A stretch of 41,815 nt of DNA from NCBI RefSeq assembly GCF_016464705.1, contig NZ_JAEHOB010000001.1:597214-639028 (forward strand), in the 5' to 3' direction. A program made the translations under genes and the position numbers. This stretch comes from Qaidamihabitans albus. Its GTDB lineage: Bacteria; Actinomycetota; Actinomycetes; Mycobacteriales; Pseudonocardiaceae. Numbering within the stretch: position 1 is the first letter of the stretch; the number at the start of each line of letters is the position of its first letter. Positions 1-10,034 of this stretch are shown here, in pieces. The notes beneath the pieces are model-generated. The model worked only from the letters and a program-made list of their open reading frames with translations, was not told the DNA's origin and did not search any database.

Positions 1-8
1 CCACGTGC

Positions 9-1880
<1,872 letters not shown>

Positions 1881-1896
<16 letters not shown>

Positions 1897-1922
1897 CAGC
1901 GAAGCAGAAGCGCACGTGCCAC
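1881..1922 (-). CDS. Putative leuA leader peptide (13 aa)
   Basis: A GTG-initiated mini-ORF reads MARALLLRCRDGA and stops within the loop of a strong hairpin between it and leuA. Three consecutive leucine codons (CTT, CTG, CTT) and the position about 80 nt before leuA fit a leucine-sensing leader peptide, as known for leuA of corynebacteria and streptomycetes. The ribosome binding site is weak. The peptide is predicted from sequence only. Confidence 0.6.
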
Positions 1923-1978
1923 GCCGCCAGCTTAACCACGGCCGCCGAGGAATGAAAAGCTGGGGCCGTGGCCGAACC

Positions 1979-1984
1979 GTTATA
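1979..1984 (-). promoter_or_regulatory. Probable leuA -10 box
   Basis: TATAAC on the minus strand is a near-consensus sigma-A -10 element about 55 nt upstream of the leader peptide start. No convincing -35 hexamer is visible at 16-18 nt. This gives a leader transcript of about 170 nt before leuA. The remainder of 1800-2049 holds the leader peptide and hairpin only. Confidence 0.45.
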
Positions 1985-2049
1985 TGGCCGGGCGCGGTGG
2001 AGTTACTGACGCGTAGCGTTTGCGTTGCGCACGTGCCAGACTTCGGGAC

Positions 2050-2502
2050 ATGGGTGAGCACGCCGAGAGGAACGACAAGGACGAGCGCGCCACGCAGGCG
2101 ATACCGCCCGTCCACTCCTCCCCGACCGCTGCGGATTCCGGAAACGCTACGGACTCCACGTACAGGGAGCCGCGGCCCAGACGCAGGACGGACTGGGGCA
2201 AGGTCAAAGACCAGGTGGTCGGGCTGCTCGCCGGGATCGTCCGGTGGGTCGGCCTGATCTTCGCTCTGATCCTGGTCATGCACGTGATCTTCGTGATCGG
2301 CGAGGCCAATCCCGACAACGGCATCGTGTCGTTCGTGGAGAACTGGTCGGACGCGCTTTCGCTCGGCTTCCAGGACCTCTTCACGCCCGAGGACCCGAAG
2401 CTGAAGGTGCTGATCAACTTCGGCATCGCCGCGCTGTTCTGGATGGTCGTCTCGTCGATCCTGGCCCGCATCATCCGGCGGGTGGGTGGGACCTCCCTGT
2501 AG
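2050..2502 (+). CDS. Small membrane protein, unknown function
   Basis: The 150-residue protein has a hydrophilic N-terminus of about 60 residues that ends in a basic patch, followed by two hydrophobic segments (around residues 65-85 and 120-140). It is probably an inner-membrane protein with a short extracytoplasmic loop. I start it at ATG 2050 rather than the upstream alternative because the extension is arginine-rich and lacks support. It is divergent from leuA. Its 3' end overlaps the nitroreductase gene by 32 bp tail to tail. I do not recognise a characterised family. Confidence 0.75.
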   Translation: MGEHAERNDKDERATQAIPPVHSSPTAADSGNATDSTYREPRPRRRTDWGKVKDQVVGLLAGIVRWVGLIFALILVMHVIFVIGEANPDNGIVSFVENWSDALSLGFQDLFTPEDPKLKVLINFGIAALFWMVVSSILARIIRRVGGTSL

Positions 2503-3094
2503 CGAACAGCGGCTCGCCCCAGTCGCCGGTGAACGCGAACTCCTCCAGGGGCAAGCGTTTGCGTCCAGCGGTTTCGCGGGCGATGCCGCGCTCGTCGCCC
2601 AGCACCTCCGGCGCGCCGAGCACGCCGACCGCGATCGCGATCGCCGGCCGGACCCCGGCGGGCACGGTGAACTCGCGGCGCACCGCGTCCGGGTCGAACC
2701 CGGCCATCTGATGGGCGACGAGCCCCTCGGCCACGGCCTGCAGTACGAGGTTCTGCCCGGCCAGGCCGAGGCCGTACTCGGCGTAGGGAATCTCGCCCTT
2801 CTCGTTCTCGGTGACCGCCAGCCCGATCAGCAGGGCACCGGCCCGGTGCGCCCATGACTGGTTGCGCTCGGTCAGCGTGCCGAGGATGCGGCGGAACGTG
2901 TCGTCGCCCCTGAGGCCGGCCAGGTACCGGGCGGGCTGGGTGTTGCCGAACGAGGGCGCCCAGCGCGCCGCCTCGAGCACTGCCCGCAACTGCTCGGGGC
3001 TGACCTCGACGGTGTCGTCGAGCGCGCGAGGGCTCCACCGGCGCGCGATCAGGTCGTGAATGGGGACGCTGGTGTCGGCTTCTTTGTCGCTCAT
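2471..3094 (-). CDS. Nitroreductase family protein
   Basis: This 207-residue protein belongs to the FMN-dependent nitroreductase superfamily, cytoplasmic NAD(P)H oxidoreductases acting on nitroaromatics, quinones or related substrates. Visible marks are the N-terminal FMN-binding RRWSPR (about residues 18-23), WAPSFGNTQPAR (about 45-56) and the later YGLGLAGQNLVLQA helix. The ATG at 3094 follows a plausible promoter region. The longer reading frame upstream is an overlap artefact running into the lysC leader. The gene is divergent from lysC and converges on the small membrane protein with a 32-bp overlap. The substrate cannot be inferred. Confidence 0.88.
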   Translation of the reverse strand: MSDKEADTSVPIHDLIARRWSPRALDDTVEVSPEQLRAVLEAARWAPSFGNTQPARYLAGLRGDDTFRRILGTLTERNQSWAHRAGALLIGLAVTENEKGEIPYAEYGLGLAGQNLVLQAVAEGLVAHQMAGFDPDAVRREFTVPAGVRPAIAIAVGVLGAPEVLGDERGIARETAGRKRLPLEEFAFTGDWGEPLFATGRSHPPAG

Positions 3095-3188
3095 CGGACG
3101 GCGAGTATACGTGCCGACCAGCGAAGATGATCTTCGGTGGAAAGTGGCCGGGGCCACAACGCAGGGTGTTCGGAAAACAGGCCCCCGG

Positions 3189-3194
3189 TACCCT
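3189..3194 (+). promoter_or_regulatory. Probable -10 box for lysC-asd
   Basis: TACCCT lies about 80 nt upstream of the lysC GTG in the 178-bp divergent region shared with the nitroreductase gene. The -35 region is not convincing. A typical GAGGAGG ribosome binding site precedes the lysC start. Confidence 0.35.
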
Positions 3195-3272
3195 GTTGGC
3201 GAAAGAAGGGAGCGGGGCCCTTCCGACAACGCTGGGAGATCGCCCTGCCCCGGATGAGGAGGTTCGGGCAAA

Positions 3273-4535
3273 GTGGCGCTCGTAGTCCAGAAGTACGGTG
3301 GTTCGTCGCTGGAGAGCGCTGACCGGATCAAGCGCGTGGCCGAGCGGATCGTGGCCACGAAGAAGGCGGGTAACAACGTCGTCGTGGTGTGCTCCGCGAT
3401 GGGCGACACCACCGACGAGTTGCTCGATCTTGCGGAGCAGGTGAACCCGGTCCCACCGGAACGTGAGATGGACATGCTGCTCACCGCGGGCGAGCGGATC
3501 TCCAACGCGCTTGTTGCGATGGCGATCTCGGCGCAAGGCGCCGAGGCGTGGTCGTTCACCGGTTCGCAGGCGGGTGTGGTGACCACGTCCGTCCACGGCA
3601 ACGCGCGCATCATCGACGTCTCGCCGAGCCGGGTGACCGAGGCGCTCGAAGAGGGCTACATCGCGCTCGTCGCCGGGTTCCAGGGCGTCGCGCAGGACAC
3701 CAAGGACATCACCACGCTCGGCCGCGGTGGTTCGGACACCACCGCCGTCGCGCTCGCCGCGGCGCTGAACGCGGACGTCTGCGAGATCTATTCCGATGTG
3801 GACGGCGTGTACACGGCGGACCCGAGGATCGTGCCCAACGCGCGCAAGCTCGACACGATCCCGTACGAGGAGATGCTCGAGCTCGCGGCGAGTGGCTCCA
3901 AGATCCTGCACCTGCGCTCCGTCGAGTACGCCCGCCGTTATGGCGTGCCGATCCGAGTCCGTTCGTCCTACAGTGACAAGCCGGGCACGACCGTGGCCGG
4001 TTCGATTGAGGAGATCCCCGTGGAACAAGCGTTGATCACCGGTGTGGCGCACGACCGGTCCGAGGCCAAGATCACGGTCACCGGGGTGCCCGACCATGCG
4101 GGTGCGGCGGCACGTATCTTCCGCACGGTCGCGGACGCGGAGATCGACATCGACATGGTGCTGCAGAACATCTCCAACACCGCGGGGCGCACGGACATCA
4201 CGTTCACGCTGTCCAAGGCGAACGGGCCGAAGGCGGTCGGCGAGCTGGAGAAGATCAAGGACGAGCTCGGCTTCACGGCGGTCCTCTACGACGACCACGT
4301 CGGCAAGGTCTCGCTCGTCGGGGCGGGGATGCGCTCGCATCCGGGCGTCACCGCGGGCTTCTGCGAGGCGCTCGCGAAGGCAGGCGTGAACATCGAGATC
4401 ATCAACACCTCGGAGATCCGGATCTCGGTGTTGATCCGGGACGCGCAGGTCGACGACGCTGTGCGGGCCATCCATGACGCATTCGAACTCGGCGGCGATG
4501 AAGAGGCCGTCGTCTACGCAGGGAGTGGACGCTAG
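3273..4535 (+). CDS. lysC: Aspartate kinase, alpha subunit
   Basis: The 420-residue aspartokinase phosphorylates L-aspartate, opening the pathway to lysine, threonine, methionine and diaminopimelate. The kinase motif KYGGSS lies at residues 7-12 and two ACT regulatory domains occupy about residues 265-420. The length matches the corynebacterial and mycobacterial Ask, which is feedback-inhibited by lysine plus threonine. The GTG start is preceded by GAGGAGG. The stop is immediately followed by the asd ATG, so the two form one operon, as in Mycobacterium and Corynebacterium. An internal start produces the beta subunit. Confidence 0.97.
   Translation: MALVVQKYGGSSLESADRIKRVAERIVATKKAGNNVVVVCSAMGDTTDELLDLAEQVNPVPPEREMDMLLTAGERISNALVAMAISAQGAEAWSFTGSQAGVVTTSVHGNARIIDVSPSRVTEALEEGYIALVAGFQGVAQDTKDITTLGRGGSDTTAVALAAALNADVCEIYSDVDGVYTADPRIVPNARKLDTIPYEEMLELAASGSKILHLRSVEYARRYGVPIRVRSSYSDKPGTTVAGSIEEIPVEQALITGVAHDRSEAKITVTGVPDHAGAAARIFRTVADAEIDIDMVLQNISNTAGRTDITFTLSKANGPKAVGELEKIKDELGFTAVLYDDHVGKVSLVGAGMRSHPGVTAGFCEALAKAGVNIEIINTSEIRISVLIRDAQVDDAVRAIHDAFELGGDEEAVVYAGSGR
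4020..4535 (+). CDS. lysC: Aspartate kinase beta subunit (internal in-frame start)
   Basis: GTG at codon 250 of lysC begins a 171-residue product that contains only the paired ACT domains ([10 protein letters not shown] onward). GAGGAG sits 6 nt upstream, an ideal Shine-Dalgarno inside a coding region. Codon 250 is also where the beta subunit of Corynebacterium glutamicum aspartokinase starts, giving an alpha2beta2 enzyme that senses lysine and threonine. The internal start is inferred from the site and from that family precedent. Confidence 0.75.
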   Translation: MEQALITGVAHDRSEAKITVTGVPDHAGAAARIFRTVADAEIDIDMVLQNISNTAGRTDITFTLSKANGPKAVGELEKIKDELGFTAVLYDDHVGKVSLVGAGMRSHPGVTAGFCEALAKAGVNIEIINTSEIRISVLIRDAQVDDAVRAIHDAFELGGDEEAVVYAGSGR

Positions 4536-5612
4536 ATGGGTACACAGTCACCCACACTTGCCCTGGTCGGTGCGACCGGCGCCGTCGGCACCGTGATGAT
4601 CGACATCATCAACGGCCGGGAGAGCGTGCCGTGGGGCGAGATCCGGTTGATCGCCTCGGCCCGTTCGGCAGGCAAGAGGATCACGGTGCGCGGCCAGGAG
4701 CTGACCGTCGTCGAGCTCACCCCTGAGGCGTTCGACGGGATTGACGTCGCCATGTTCGACGTACCGGACGAGATCTCCGCCGAGTGGGCGCCGGTCGCCG
4801 CCGCGCGCGGCGCGGTCGCGGTGGACAACTCCGGCGCGTTCCGGATGGACGACGACGTGCCGCTCGTGGTCCCCGAGGTCAACGCGGCGAGCCTGGCGAA
4901 CCGCCCCAAGGGCATCATCGCCAACCCGAACTGCACCACGCTCTCGATGATGACCGCCCTTGGCGCCCTGCACCGCGAGTTCCAGCTCACCGAGCTCGTC
5001 GTGGCCTCCTACCAGGCGGCCTCAGGCGCGGGCCAGGAGGGCATCGACCGGCTCTACGCCGAGCTGGAGGCCGTGGCAGGCAAGGGGCTCGGTGGGCAGG
5101 CGGGCGACGTGCGCAAGGCTCTCGAAGCCGACGGTCTGTCCCTTTCGGACACTCCGTTCGCCGGGACCCCGTTGGCGCTCAACGTGGTCCCGTCGGCCGG
5201 CTCGTACAAGGGCGACGGCTGGTTCTCCGAGGAGCTCAAGGTGCGCAACGAGTCGCGCAAGATCCTCGGCGTTCCCGAGCTGAAGGTGTCGGCCACGTGC
5301 GTGCGGGTGCCGGTGGTCACCACCCACTCGCTCGCGGTGCATGCGACGTTCGCGCGGGAGGTGACGGTCGAGGCGGCGCACAAGGTGTTCGAGGCGCAGT
5401 CCTCGATCGTGCTCGCCGACGATCCGGAGAACGGCGTCTTCCCTTCGCCGGCCGAGGTGGTCGGCGGCGACCCGACGTACGTGGGCCGGGTCCGCCAGGC
5501 GCTGGACTTCCCGAACACGCTGGACTTCTTCGTCTGCGGGGACAACCTGCGCAAGGGTGCCGCGCTGAACACCTACGAGGTCGCCGAGCGGCTCGCTCCC
5601 GAGTTCACCTGA
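4536..5612 (+). CDS. asd: Aspartate-semialdehyde dehydrogenase
   Basis: The 358-residue NADPH-dependent enzyme reduces aspartyl phosphate to aspartate semialdehyde, the step after LysC and the branch point for lysine/DAP and homoserine. The Rossmann motif GATGAVG is at residues 12-18 and the catalytic cysteine is C133 in NPNCTT. The later [11 protein letters not shown] stretch is typical of the substrate-binding region. The ATG directly abuts the lysC stop, implying translational coupling. Confidence 0.97.
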   Translation: MGTQSPTLALVGATGAVGTVMIDIINGRESVPWGEIRLIASARSAGKRITVRGQELTVVELTPEAFDGIDVAMFDVPDEISAEWAPVAAARGAVAVDNSGAFRMDDDVPLVVPEVNAASLANRPKGIIANPNCTTLSMMTALGALHREFQLTELVVASYQAASGAGQEGIDRLYAELEAVAGKGLGGQAGDVRKALEADGLSLSDTPFAGTPLALNVVPSAGSYKGDGWFSEELKVRNESRKILGVPELKVSATCVRVPVVTTHSLAVHATFAREVTVEAAHKVFEAQSSIVLADDPENGVFPSPAEVVGGDPTYVGRVRQALDFPNTLDFFVCGDNLRKGAALNTYEVAERLAPEFT

Positions 5613-5649
5613 CGACCGGCGCCCTTGGCGTTCACGGTACGTTGCGGTC

Positions 5650-6021
5650 ATGTTGAAGAGAAGCGCACCGGCCGTGCTCGGCGTTCTGCTGCTCGCCGGC
5701 TGCAGCGAGGTCAACTCGGCCGTCGATCAGGCGAACGACGCCGCGGACAAGGCGTCGGTCTGCACGAAGGCGCTCGGATTGGCGGACCTCAACCCGAACG
5801 TCGATCCGCAGAAGCTGCAGGCCGGCGCCGAGGAGAAGGCGAACAAGCTTCGGGAGCTGGGCCAGCAGGCTGTCGACCAGGATGTCAAGCAGACGCTGCT
5901 CAGCATGGCGGACTCCTACGCCGAGCTCGAGCAGAAGCAGGCCGACCAGCTGGGCAACATCAACGAGTGGATCCAGCGCAACACCCAGCAGCTCGACCAG
6001 CTACGCCAGGCCTGCACCTAG
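5650..6021 (+). CDS. Putative lipoprotein
   Basis: The 123-residue protein has a short signal peptide ending in the lipobox LLAGC, so the mature protein begins at a lipidated cysteine about residue 18 and is exposed outside the membrane. The rest is helical and rich in Gln, Asp and Ala with heptad-like spacing, suggesting a coiled coil. No known domain is recognised. A -10 box TACGTT lies 6 nt before the ATG, so the mRNA is probably leaderless and transcribed separately from asd. Confidence 0.75.
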   Translation: MLKRSAPAVLGVLLLAGCSEVNSAVDQANDAADKASVCTKALGLADLNPNVDPQKLQAGAEEKANKLRELGQQAVDQDVKQTLLSMADSYAELEQKQADQLGNINEWIQRNTQQLDQLRQACT

Positions 6022-6043
6022 TTGCCCCAGCCTCTCGCCGCCC

Positions 6044-6087
6044 TCGTGAGTGCGTAGCAGTGTTCTAACTCGTGTGCGCACTCACGA
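6044..6087. repeat. 44-bp palindromic repeat, copy A
   Basis: One of five 44-bp elements in the window. The outer 11-bp arms TCGTGAGTGCG and CGCACTCACGA are perfect, and the inner part carries a GAGTT/AACTC half-site pair. It lies between the converging lipoprotein and MFS genes, and the MFS stop codon is inside it. It probably acts as a bidirectional transcription terminator. The other copies are at 9546, 17896, 21921 and 34859. Confidence 0.85.
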
Positions 6088-7276
6088 CCCCCTCGGGAGT
6101 GGCAGCCGGGCTCGCTGGTTTGCGGCGCAGCAGGAGTGCTGCGCCGGCGAACACCAGGCCGCCGAGCCCGGCCGCGGCGAATCCCCAGCCGGGCGCCGAG
6201 TGGTCCATCACGAAGCCGACCACCGGTCCGCCGAGCGCGAGGCCGACCCTGGTCGCCGAGTCCTGCAGGCCCATCGCCTCGCCGCGCACGCCGGGCGGTG
6301 CCAGCCTGCTCACCGACTCGGTGGTGGCGGCGAGCGTCGGCGCGCACGCCAGGTTCATCGGGACGAGCGCCAGCGCGAGCAGCCACCACGGCCGGTCGAG
6401 CAGGCCCACCGGGACCACCAGGGCCGCCAGCAGCACCATGAGCGTGAGCTGTGACAGCGAGCGCCGCACGGCGCCGTGCACGAGACCGCCCGCCAGCGAC
6501 GCCACGCACATGGCGGCCACCACGGCACCCGTCCACTCGACCTGGCCGGCGTCCCGCAGCGCGGCCAGCACGGCGATCTCGGTGCCCATCAGCACGAACA
6601 GCGCGCCGGTGGCGACGAGCAGGGTCGCCGCGAGCGGCGCGGTGAGCCAGGCCCGGATCGGCGGGCGCATGCCGCGTGGCGTGCTCGCCTCGGCCGTGGT
6701 CCGGACGGGCGGGTTCACCAGGTAGAGGGCCGTCGCGAGTCCTCCGAAGGCAATGCCGATTCCGGTCAGCGCCACGGTGGAGGAGAGCTGCGTGCTGACC
6801 AGGATTCCCACCGCGGGGCCGATCATGAACGACGTCTCCAGCGAGATGATGTCCATGGAGTACGCCGTGCGCCGCTGCGGCGGAGGGACGAGCGCGGTCA
6901 GCACCTGGCGGGCGATCGACCCGGCGGGTACCGCGAGCATCCCGGCCGGCAGCGCGACGAGCACCAGCACCTCGTAGGGCAGGTGCGGGGTGCTCAGCCA
7001 GTAGGTGGCCGAGGCGAGGCCGCACGCGGCGACCGCAGGGCGCAGGCCGTGCCGGTCGATGATCCGGCCGATCAGTGGCGCCCCGGCGGCGCTGCCGAGC
7101 GTGGTCGCCGTCCCGACGAGTCCGGCCGCGCCGTAACCGCGACCCAGCTCGCTCACCACGTGCAGCGTGAGCGTGATGCCCATCGCCGTCATCGGCAGCC
7201 GGGCGAAGAACATCAGCACCATCGAGGCCGGGACGCCGGGGAGGCGCAGCACGCGGAGATAGGGCTGAAGGGACAC
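6065..7276 (-). CDS. MFS transporter (paralogue of 28540-29808)
   Basis: The 403-residue polytopic membrane protein has about 12 hydrophobic segments and the MFS loop motif GRIIDRHGLRP between TM2 and TM3. The central part has AYSMDIISLETSFMIGP, which recurs in the second MFS protein of this window. It is likely a drug/metabolite exporter of the MFS_1 type, but the substrate is unknown. The GTG start is divergent from the DHA2 exporter gene across 110 bp. Its last codons and stop lie inside palindromic repeat copy A. Confidence 0.85.
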   Translation of the reverse strand: MSLQPYLRVLRLPGVPASMVLMFFARLPMTAMGITLTLHVVSELGRGYGAAGLVGTATTLGSAAGAPLIGRIIDRHGLRPAVAACGLASATYWLSTPHLPYEVLVLVALPAGMLAVPAGSIARQVLTALVPPPQRRTAYSMDIISLETSFMIGPAVGILVSTQLSSTVALTGIGIAFGGLATALYLVNPPVRTTAEASTPRGMRPPIRAWLTAPLAATLLVATGALFVLMGTEIAVLAALRDAGQVEWTGAVVAAMCVASLAGGLVHGAVRRSLSQLTLMVLLAALVVPVGLLDRPWWLLALALVPMNLACAPTLAATTESVSRLAPPGVRGEAMGLQDSATRVGLALGGPVVGFVMDHSAPGWGFAAAGLGGLVFAGAALLLRRKPASPAATPEGVVSAHTS

Positions 7277-7342
7277 GGTACCGAGGTAACCGCGAGCTGG
7301 TACGTGCGTGCAACTTTATTTCCCTGGCGCGCGGGCGAATAT

Positions 7343-7372
7343 GACAGCTACTATCAAAAGATAGTTACTGTC
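7343..7372. promoter_or_regulatory. TetR-type operator upstream of the DHA2 exporter
   Basis: Two 13-nt arms (GACAGCTACTATC and GATAGTTACTGTC) separated by AAAA form an inverted repeat with only two mismatches. It lies in the 110-bp divergent region, 14 bp before the exporter start. The local AT-richness and symmetry are typical of TetR-family operators, and a TetR gene is the last gene of the operon. It could also control the divergent MFS gene. Confidence 0.7.
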
Positions 7373-7386
7373 GAAAGGTGCCTCAG

Positions 7387-8910
7387 GTGGACGCTTCCTA
7401 CCCCCGTCGCTGGTGGGCGCTCGGCGCGCTCTCGCTCGGCCTGCTGACCTTCGGGCTGGACGTGACGATCCTCAACGTCGCGCTGCCCACTCTCGCCGTC
7501 GACCTGCGGGCGTCGACCAGCCAGCTGCAGTGGTTCGCGAACGCCTACACGCTGGTGCTGGCCGCCGGGCTGCTGCCGGCGGGCCTGCTCGGTGACCGGT
7601 TCGGGCAGAAGAAGCTGCTGCTCGGCGCGCTGGCCGTCTTCGGCCTGGCCTCGGTGGGTTGCGCGTATGCCGGCTCGGCGGAGCTGCTGATCGCGGCGCG
7701 CGCCGCGCTCGGCATCGGCGGCGCGTTCATGGTGCCGCTGTCGATGTCGGCGCTGACCGTGCTGTTCCCGGCCGCCGAGCGCGGCCGGGCAATCGCGGTG
7801 TGGTCGGCGGCGATGGCGATCGGCATCCCGCTCGGCCCGGTCGTCGGAGGCTGGCTGCTGGACAACTTCTGGTGGGGCTCGGTGTTCCTGATCAACGTGC
7901 CGCTGATCCTGCTGGCGATGGCGGCGCTCGCGTGGCTGCTGCCGGACATGCCGGGCGCGGCCGGCAGGCGGATCGACGGCCCCGGCATCCTGCTCTCCAG
8001 CGCCGGGCTGGCCGCGGTGACCTACGGCCTGGTCGAGGCGGGGGAGCGGGGCTGGGGCGCGCCGGCGGCGCTGGTACCGGCGCTCGGCGGGCTGGCTGTG
8101 CTGGCCGGCTTCGGCTTCTGGCTGCGCCGCGCGCCGGAGCCGCTGGTCGACACGGCACTGTTCCGCTCGCGCGGCTTCACCTGGGGCACGTTGCTCGCGA
8201 CCGTGGCGTCGTTCGCCCTGATGGGCGCGATGTTCCTGTTGCCGCAGTTCTTCCAGGCGGTCGGCGGGACGGACGCGCTGGGTACCGGCCTGCGCCTGCT
8301 GCCGATCGTCGGCGGGCTGCTGGTCGGTGTCCAGATCGCCGACCGGCTACGGCCGAAGCTCGGAGCGAAGCTGGTCGTCGCGGCCGGATTCCTGATCATG
8401 GCCGCCGGCCTGGTACTGGGCACGGCGACGACGGTGAGCGACGGGTACGGCTTCGTCGCGATCTGGGTGTCGGTGACCGGGCTCGGCCTCGGCTTCGCGC
8501 TGCCACCCGCGATGGACGTCGCGATGGGTTCGCTGGCGGCCGGGCGCGCGGGCGTCGGCTCGGGACTGTTGCAGGCGATGCGGCAGGTCGGCGGCACGTT
8601 CGGAGTCGCCATTCTTGGCACCGTGCTCAACGCAGGCTACCGCGCGGGCGTGGACGTCGAGGGCCTCCCGGAGCCTGCCGCCGACGCGGTGCGGGATACC
8701 GCCGCCGCGGGCGTGCAGGTGGCCGAGGCCACCGGCGCGCCGGGTTTGCTGGCGTCGGTACGCGGTGCGTTCGTGGACGGGATGAGCAGCACCCTGTGGG
8801 TGTGCGCGGCGGTCGCCGTACTCGGCGCCGTGCTGGCCCTCGCGTTCCTGCCGCGGCGTCCCGAGGACGTGGCCGAGGCAGAATCGGAGCATGACCACGT
8901 CGTCCGATGA
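7387..8910 (+). CDS. MFS multidrug exporter, DHA2/EmrB-QacA family
   Basis: The 507-residue protein has 14 predicted transmembrane segments. DHA2 marks include the TM1 stretch LDVTILNVALPTLAVDL, the loop GDRFGQKKLLL after TM2 and the TM5 stretch GPVVGGWLLDNFWW. Such proteins export hydrophobic drugs or cationic compounds in exchange for protons. I prefer GTG 7387 because GAAAGG lies 8 nt upstream. GTG 7378 is directly abutted by that sequence and is the alternative (510 aa). The downstream tetR overlaps by 20 bp, and an operator-like repeat precedes the gene, a classic efflux pump plus repressor unit. Confidence 0.92.
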   Translation: MDASYPRRWWALGALSLGLLTFGLDVTILNVALPTLAVDLRASTSQLQWFANAYTLVLAAGLLPAGLLGDRFGQKKLLLGALAVFGLASVGCAYAGSAELLIAARAALGIGGAFMVPLSMSALTVLFPAAERGRAIAVWSAAMAIGIPLGPVVGGWLLDNFWWGSVFLINVPLILLAMAALAWLLPDMPGAAGRRIDGPGILLSSAGLAAVTYGLVEAGERGWGAPAALVPALGGLAVLAGFGFWLRRAPEPLVDTALFRSRGFTWGTLLATVASFALMGAMFLLPQFFQAVGGTDALGTGLRLLPIVGGLLVGVQIADRLRPKLGAKLVVAAGFLIMAAGLVLGTATTVSDGYGFVAIWVSVTGLGLGFALPPAMDVAMGSLAAGRAGVGSGLLQAMRQVGGTFGVAILGTVLNAGYRAGVDVEGLPEPAADAVRDTAAAGVQVAEATGAPGLLASVRGAFVDGMSSTLWVCAAVAVLGAVLALAFLPRRPEDVAEAESEHDHVVR

Positions 8911-9499
8911 CCGGCCCGTCGGCCTGCGAGAGCGCAAGAAGGCCAGGACCAGGGCCGCGATCCAGAACCACGCCCTGCGGCTGTTCATGGAACAGGGCTA
9001 TGCCGCGACCACCGTCGAGCAGATCGCGGAAGCGGCCGAGGTGTCGCAGAGCACGTTCTTCCGGTACTTCCCCACCAAGGAGGAGACCGTGCTCCACGAC
9101 CGGTTCGACCCGGTCCTGATCGACTCCTTCCTGCGCCAGCCCGCGGACGTGTCCCCGATCGCGGCCTTCCGGGCAGCGCTCGCCGACGTGTTCGAGCGGG
9201 TCAACAGCGAGGAGTCCGAACTCGAACGGGCCCGCCAGCAGCTCGTCCTCACCGTTCCCGAGCTGCGGGCGATGCTGATCGACCAGATCGTCGCGGGGAT
9301 CGAGATGCTCGACGACGCCGTGGCCGAGCGGGTCGGCCGCGGCCGTGGCGACGTCAACGTGCGAGCGTGGTCGGGTGCCGTGATCGGCGTGGTGCTGACC
9401 ACGTACCTCGCGGCAGTGGCCGAGGGGGCCGACTTCGCCGACCTCGTCGGCTATGTCGACCGTGGCCTGGCACTGCTCGAAGACGGCCTCCCCCTCTGA
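8891..9499 (+). CDS. TetR family transcriptional regulator
   Basis: The 202-residue protein has a typical N-terminal TetR helix-turn-helix (IQNHALRLFMEQGYAATTV, then QSTFFRYFPTKEE, about residues 20-65) and a helical C-terminal ligand-binding domain. The start overlaps the exporter gene by 20 bp, so it is co-transcribed. It probably represses the exporter by binding the inverted repeat at 7343-7372 until a transported compound releases it. Confidence 0.93.
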   Translation: MTTSSDDRPVGLRERKKARTRAAIQNHALRLFMEQGYAATTVEQIAEAAEVSQSTFFRYFPTKEETVLHDRFDPVLIDSFLRQPADVSPIAAFRAALADVFERVNSEESELERARQQLVLTVPELRAMLIDQIVAGIEMLDDAVAERVGRGRGDVNVRAWSGAVIGVVLTTYLAAVAEGADFADLVGYVDRGLALLEDGLPL

Positions 9500-9545
9500 G
9501 GGCTCTGAGAGCCTGCCCTGCTCCGGCGTTGTGCCTGGTCACCGC

Positions 9546-9589
9546 TCGTGAGTGCGCAGCCGAGTTAGAACACGGCTCCGCACTCACGA
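9546..9589. repeat. 44-bp palindromic repeat, copy B
   Basis: Perfect 11-bp outer arms as in copy A, plus an inner AGCCG/CGGCT pair. This is the only copy between genes of the same direction (tetR and catR). It ends 4 bp before the catR ATG, so the catR mRNA would begin within or be read through this hairpin. Confidence 0.85.
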
Positions 9590-9593
9590 CCGC

Positions 9594-10010
9594 ATGCCTC
9601 ACCGGGAAACTCCCGCACTGGATCGCCTTCGCTCGGCCGGTCTTCGGGTCACCGCGCCAATGGTGGCCGTGCTCAAGTGGCTCGCCGAGCGTCCTCACGC
9701 CACGGCCGAGCAGATCGCGGCCGGGGTACGGGAAGCACTGGGCTCGGTGTCCACGCAAGCGGTCTGCGACGTGCTGGGCGCCTGTGCGAACGCGAGCCTG
9801 GTGAGACGGATCGAACCGGCCAGCCATCCGGCGCGGTTCGAGACACGAACCGGAGACAACCACCACCATCTCGTCTGCCGCGGCTGCGGCCGCACCGAGG
9901 ACGTCGACTGTGTTCACGGTGCCGCACCCTGTCTGGAGCCCTCCGACACGGCGGGCTTCGCGGTGGATGAGGCGGAAGTCGTCTTCCTGGGGACTCTGCC
10001 CTGCCTGTAA
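9594..10010 (+). CDS. catR: Fur-family repressor of catalase (CatR-like)
   Basis: The 138-residue Fur-family regulator has a winged helix (about residues 10-80) and the metal-binding NHHHLVCRGCG. It is adjacent to a monofunctional catalase gene, the arrangement of CatR-catA in Streptomyces, where peroxide oxidation of CatR derepresses catalase. Only the first CxxC (in CRGC) is present. The C-terminal second pair is reduced to a single cysteine (LPCL). ATG 9594 gives the usual N-terminus. An upstream GTG at 9552 would add residues encoded by palindromic repeat copy B. No ribosome binding site is visible before the ATG. Confidence 0.85.
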   Translation: MPHRETPALDRLRSAGLRVTAPMVAVLKWLAERPHATAEQIAAGVREALGSVSTQAVCDVLGACANASLVRRIEPASHPARFETRTGDNHHHLVCRGCGRTEDVDCVHGAAPCLEPSDTAGFAVDEAEVVFLGTLPCL

Positions 10011-10034
10011 CCACCACCACGAGGAGGTATCGGC

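Noticed and set aside
1980-4475. 831-codon minus-strand frame spanning nitroreductase and lysC
   Set aside because: A shadow of lysC and of the intergenic region; no recognisable domain, and lysC itself is intact.
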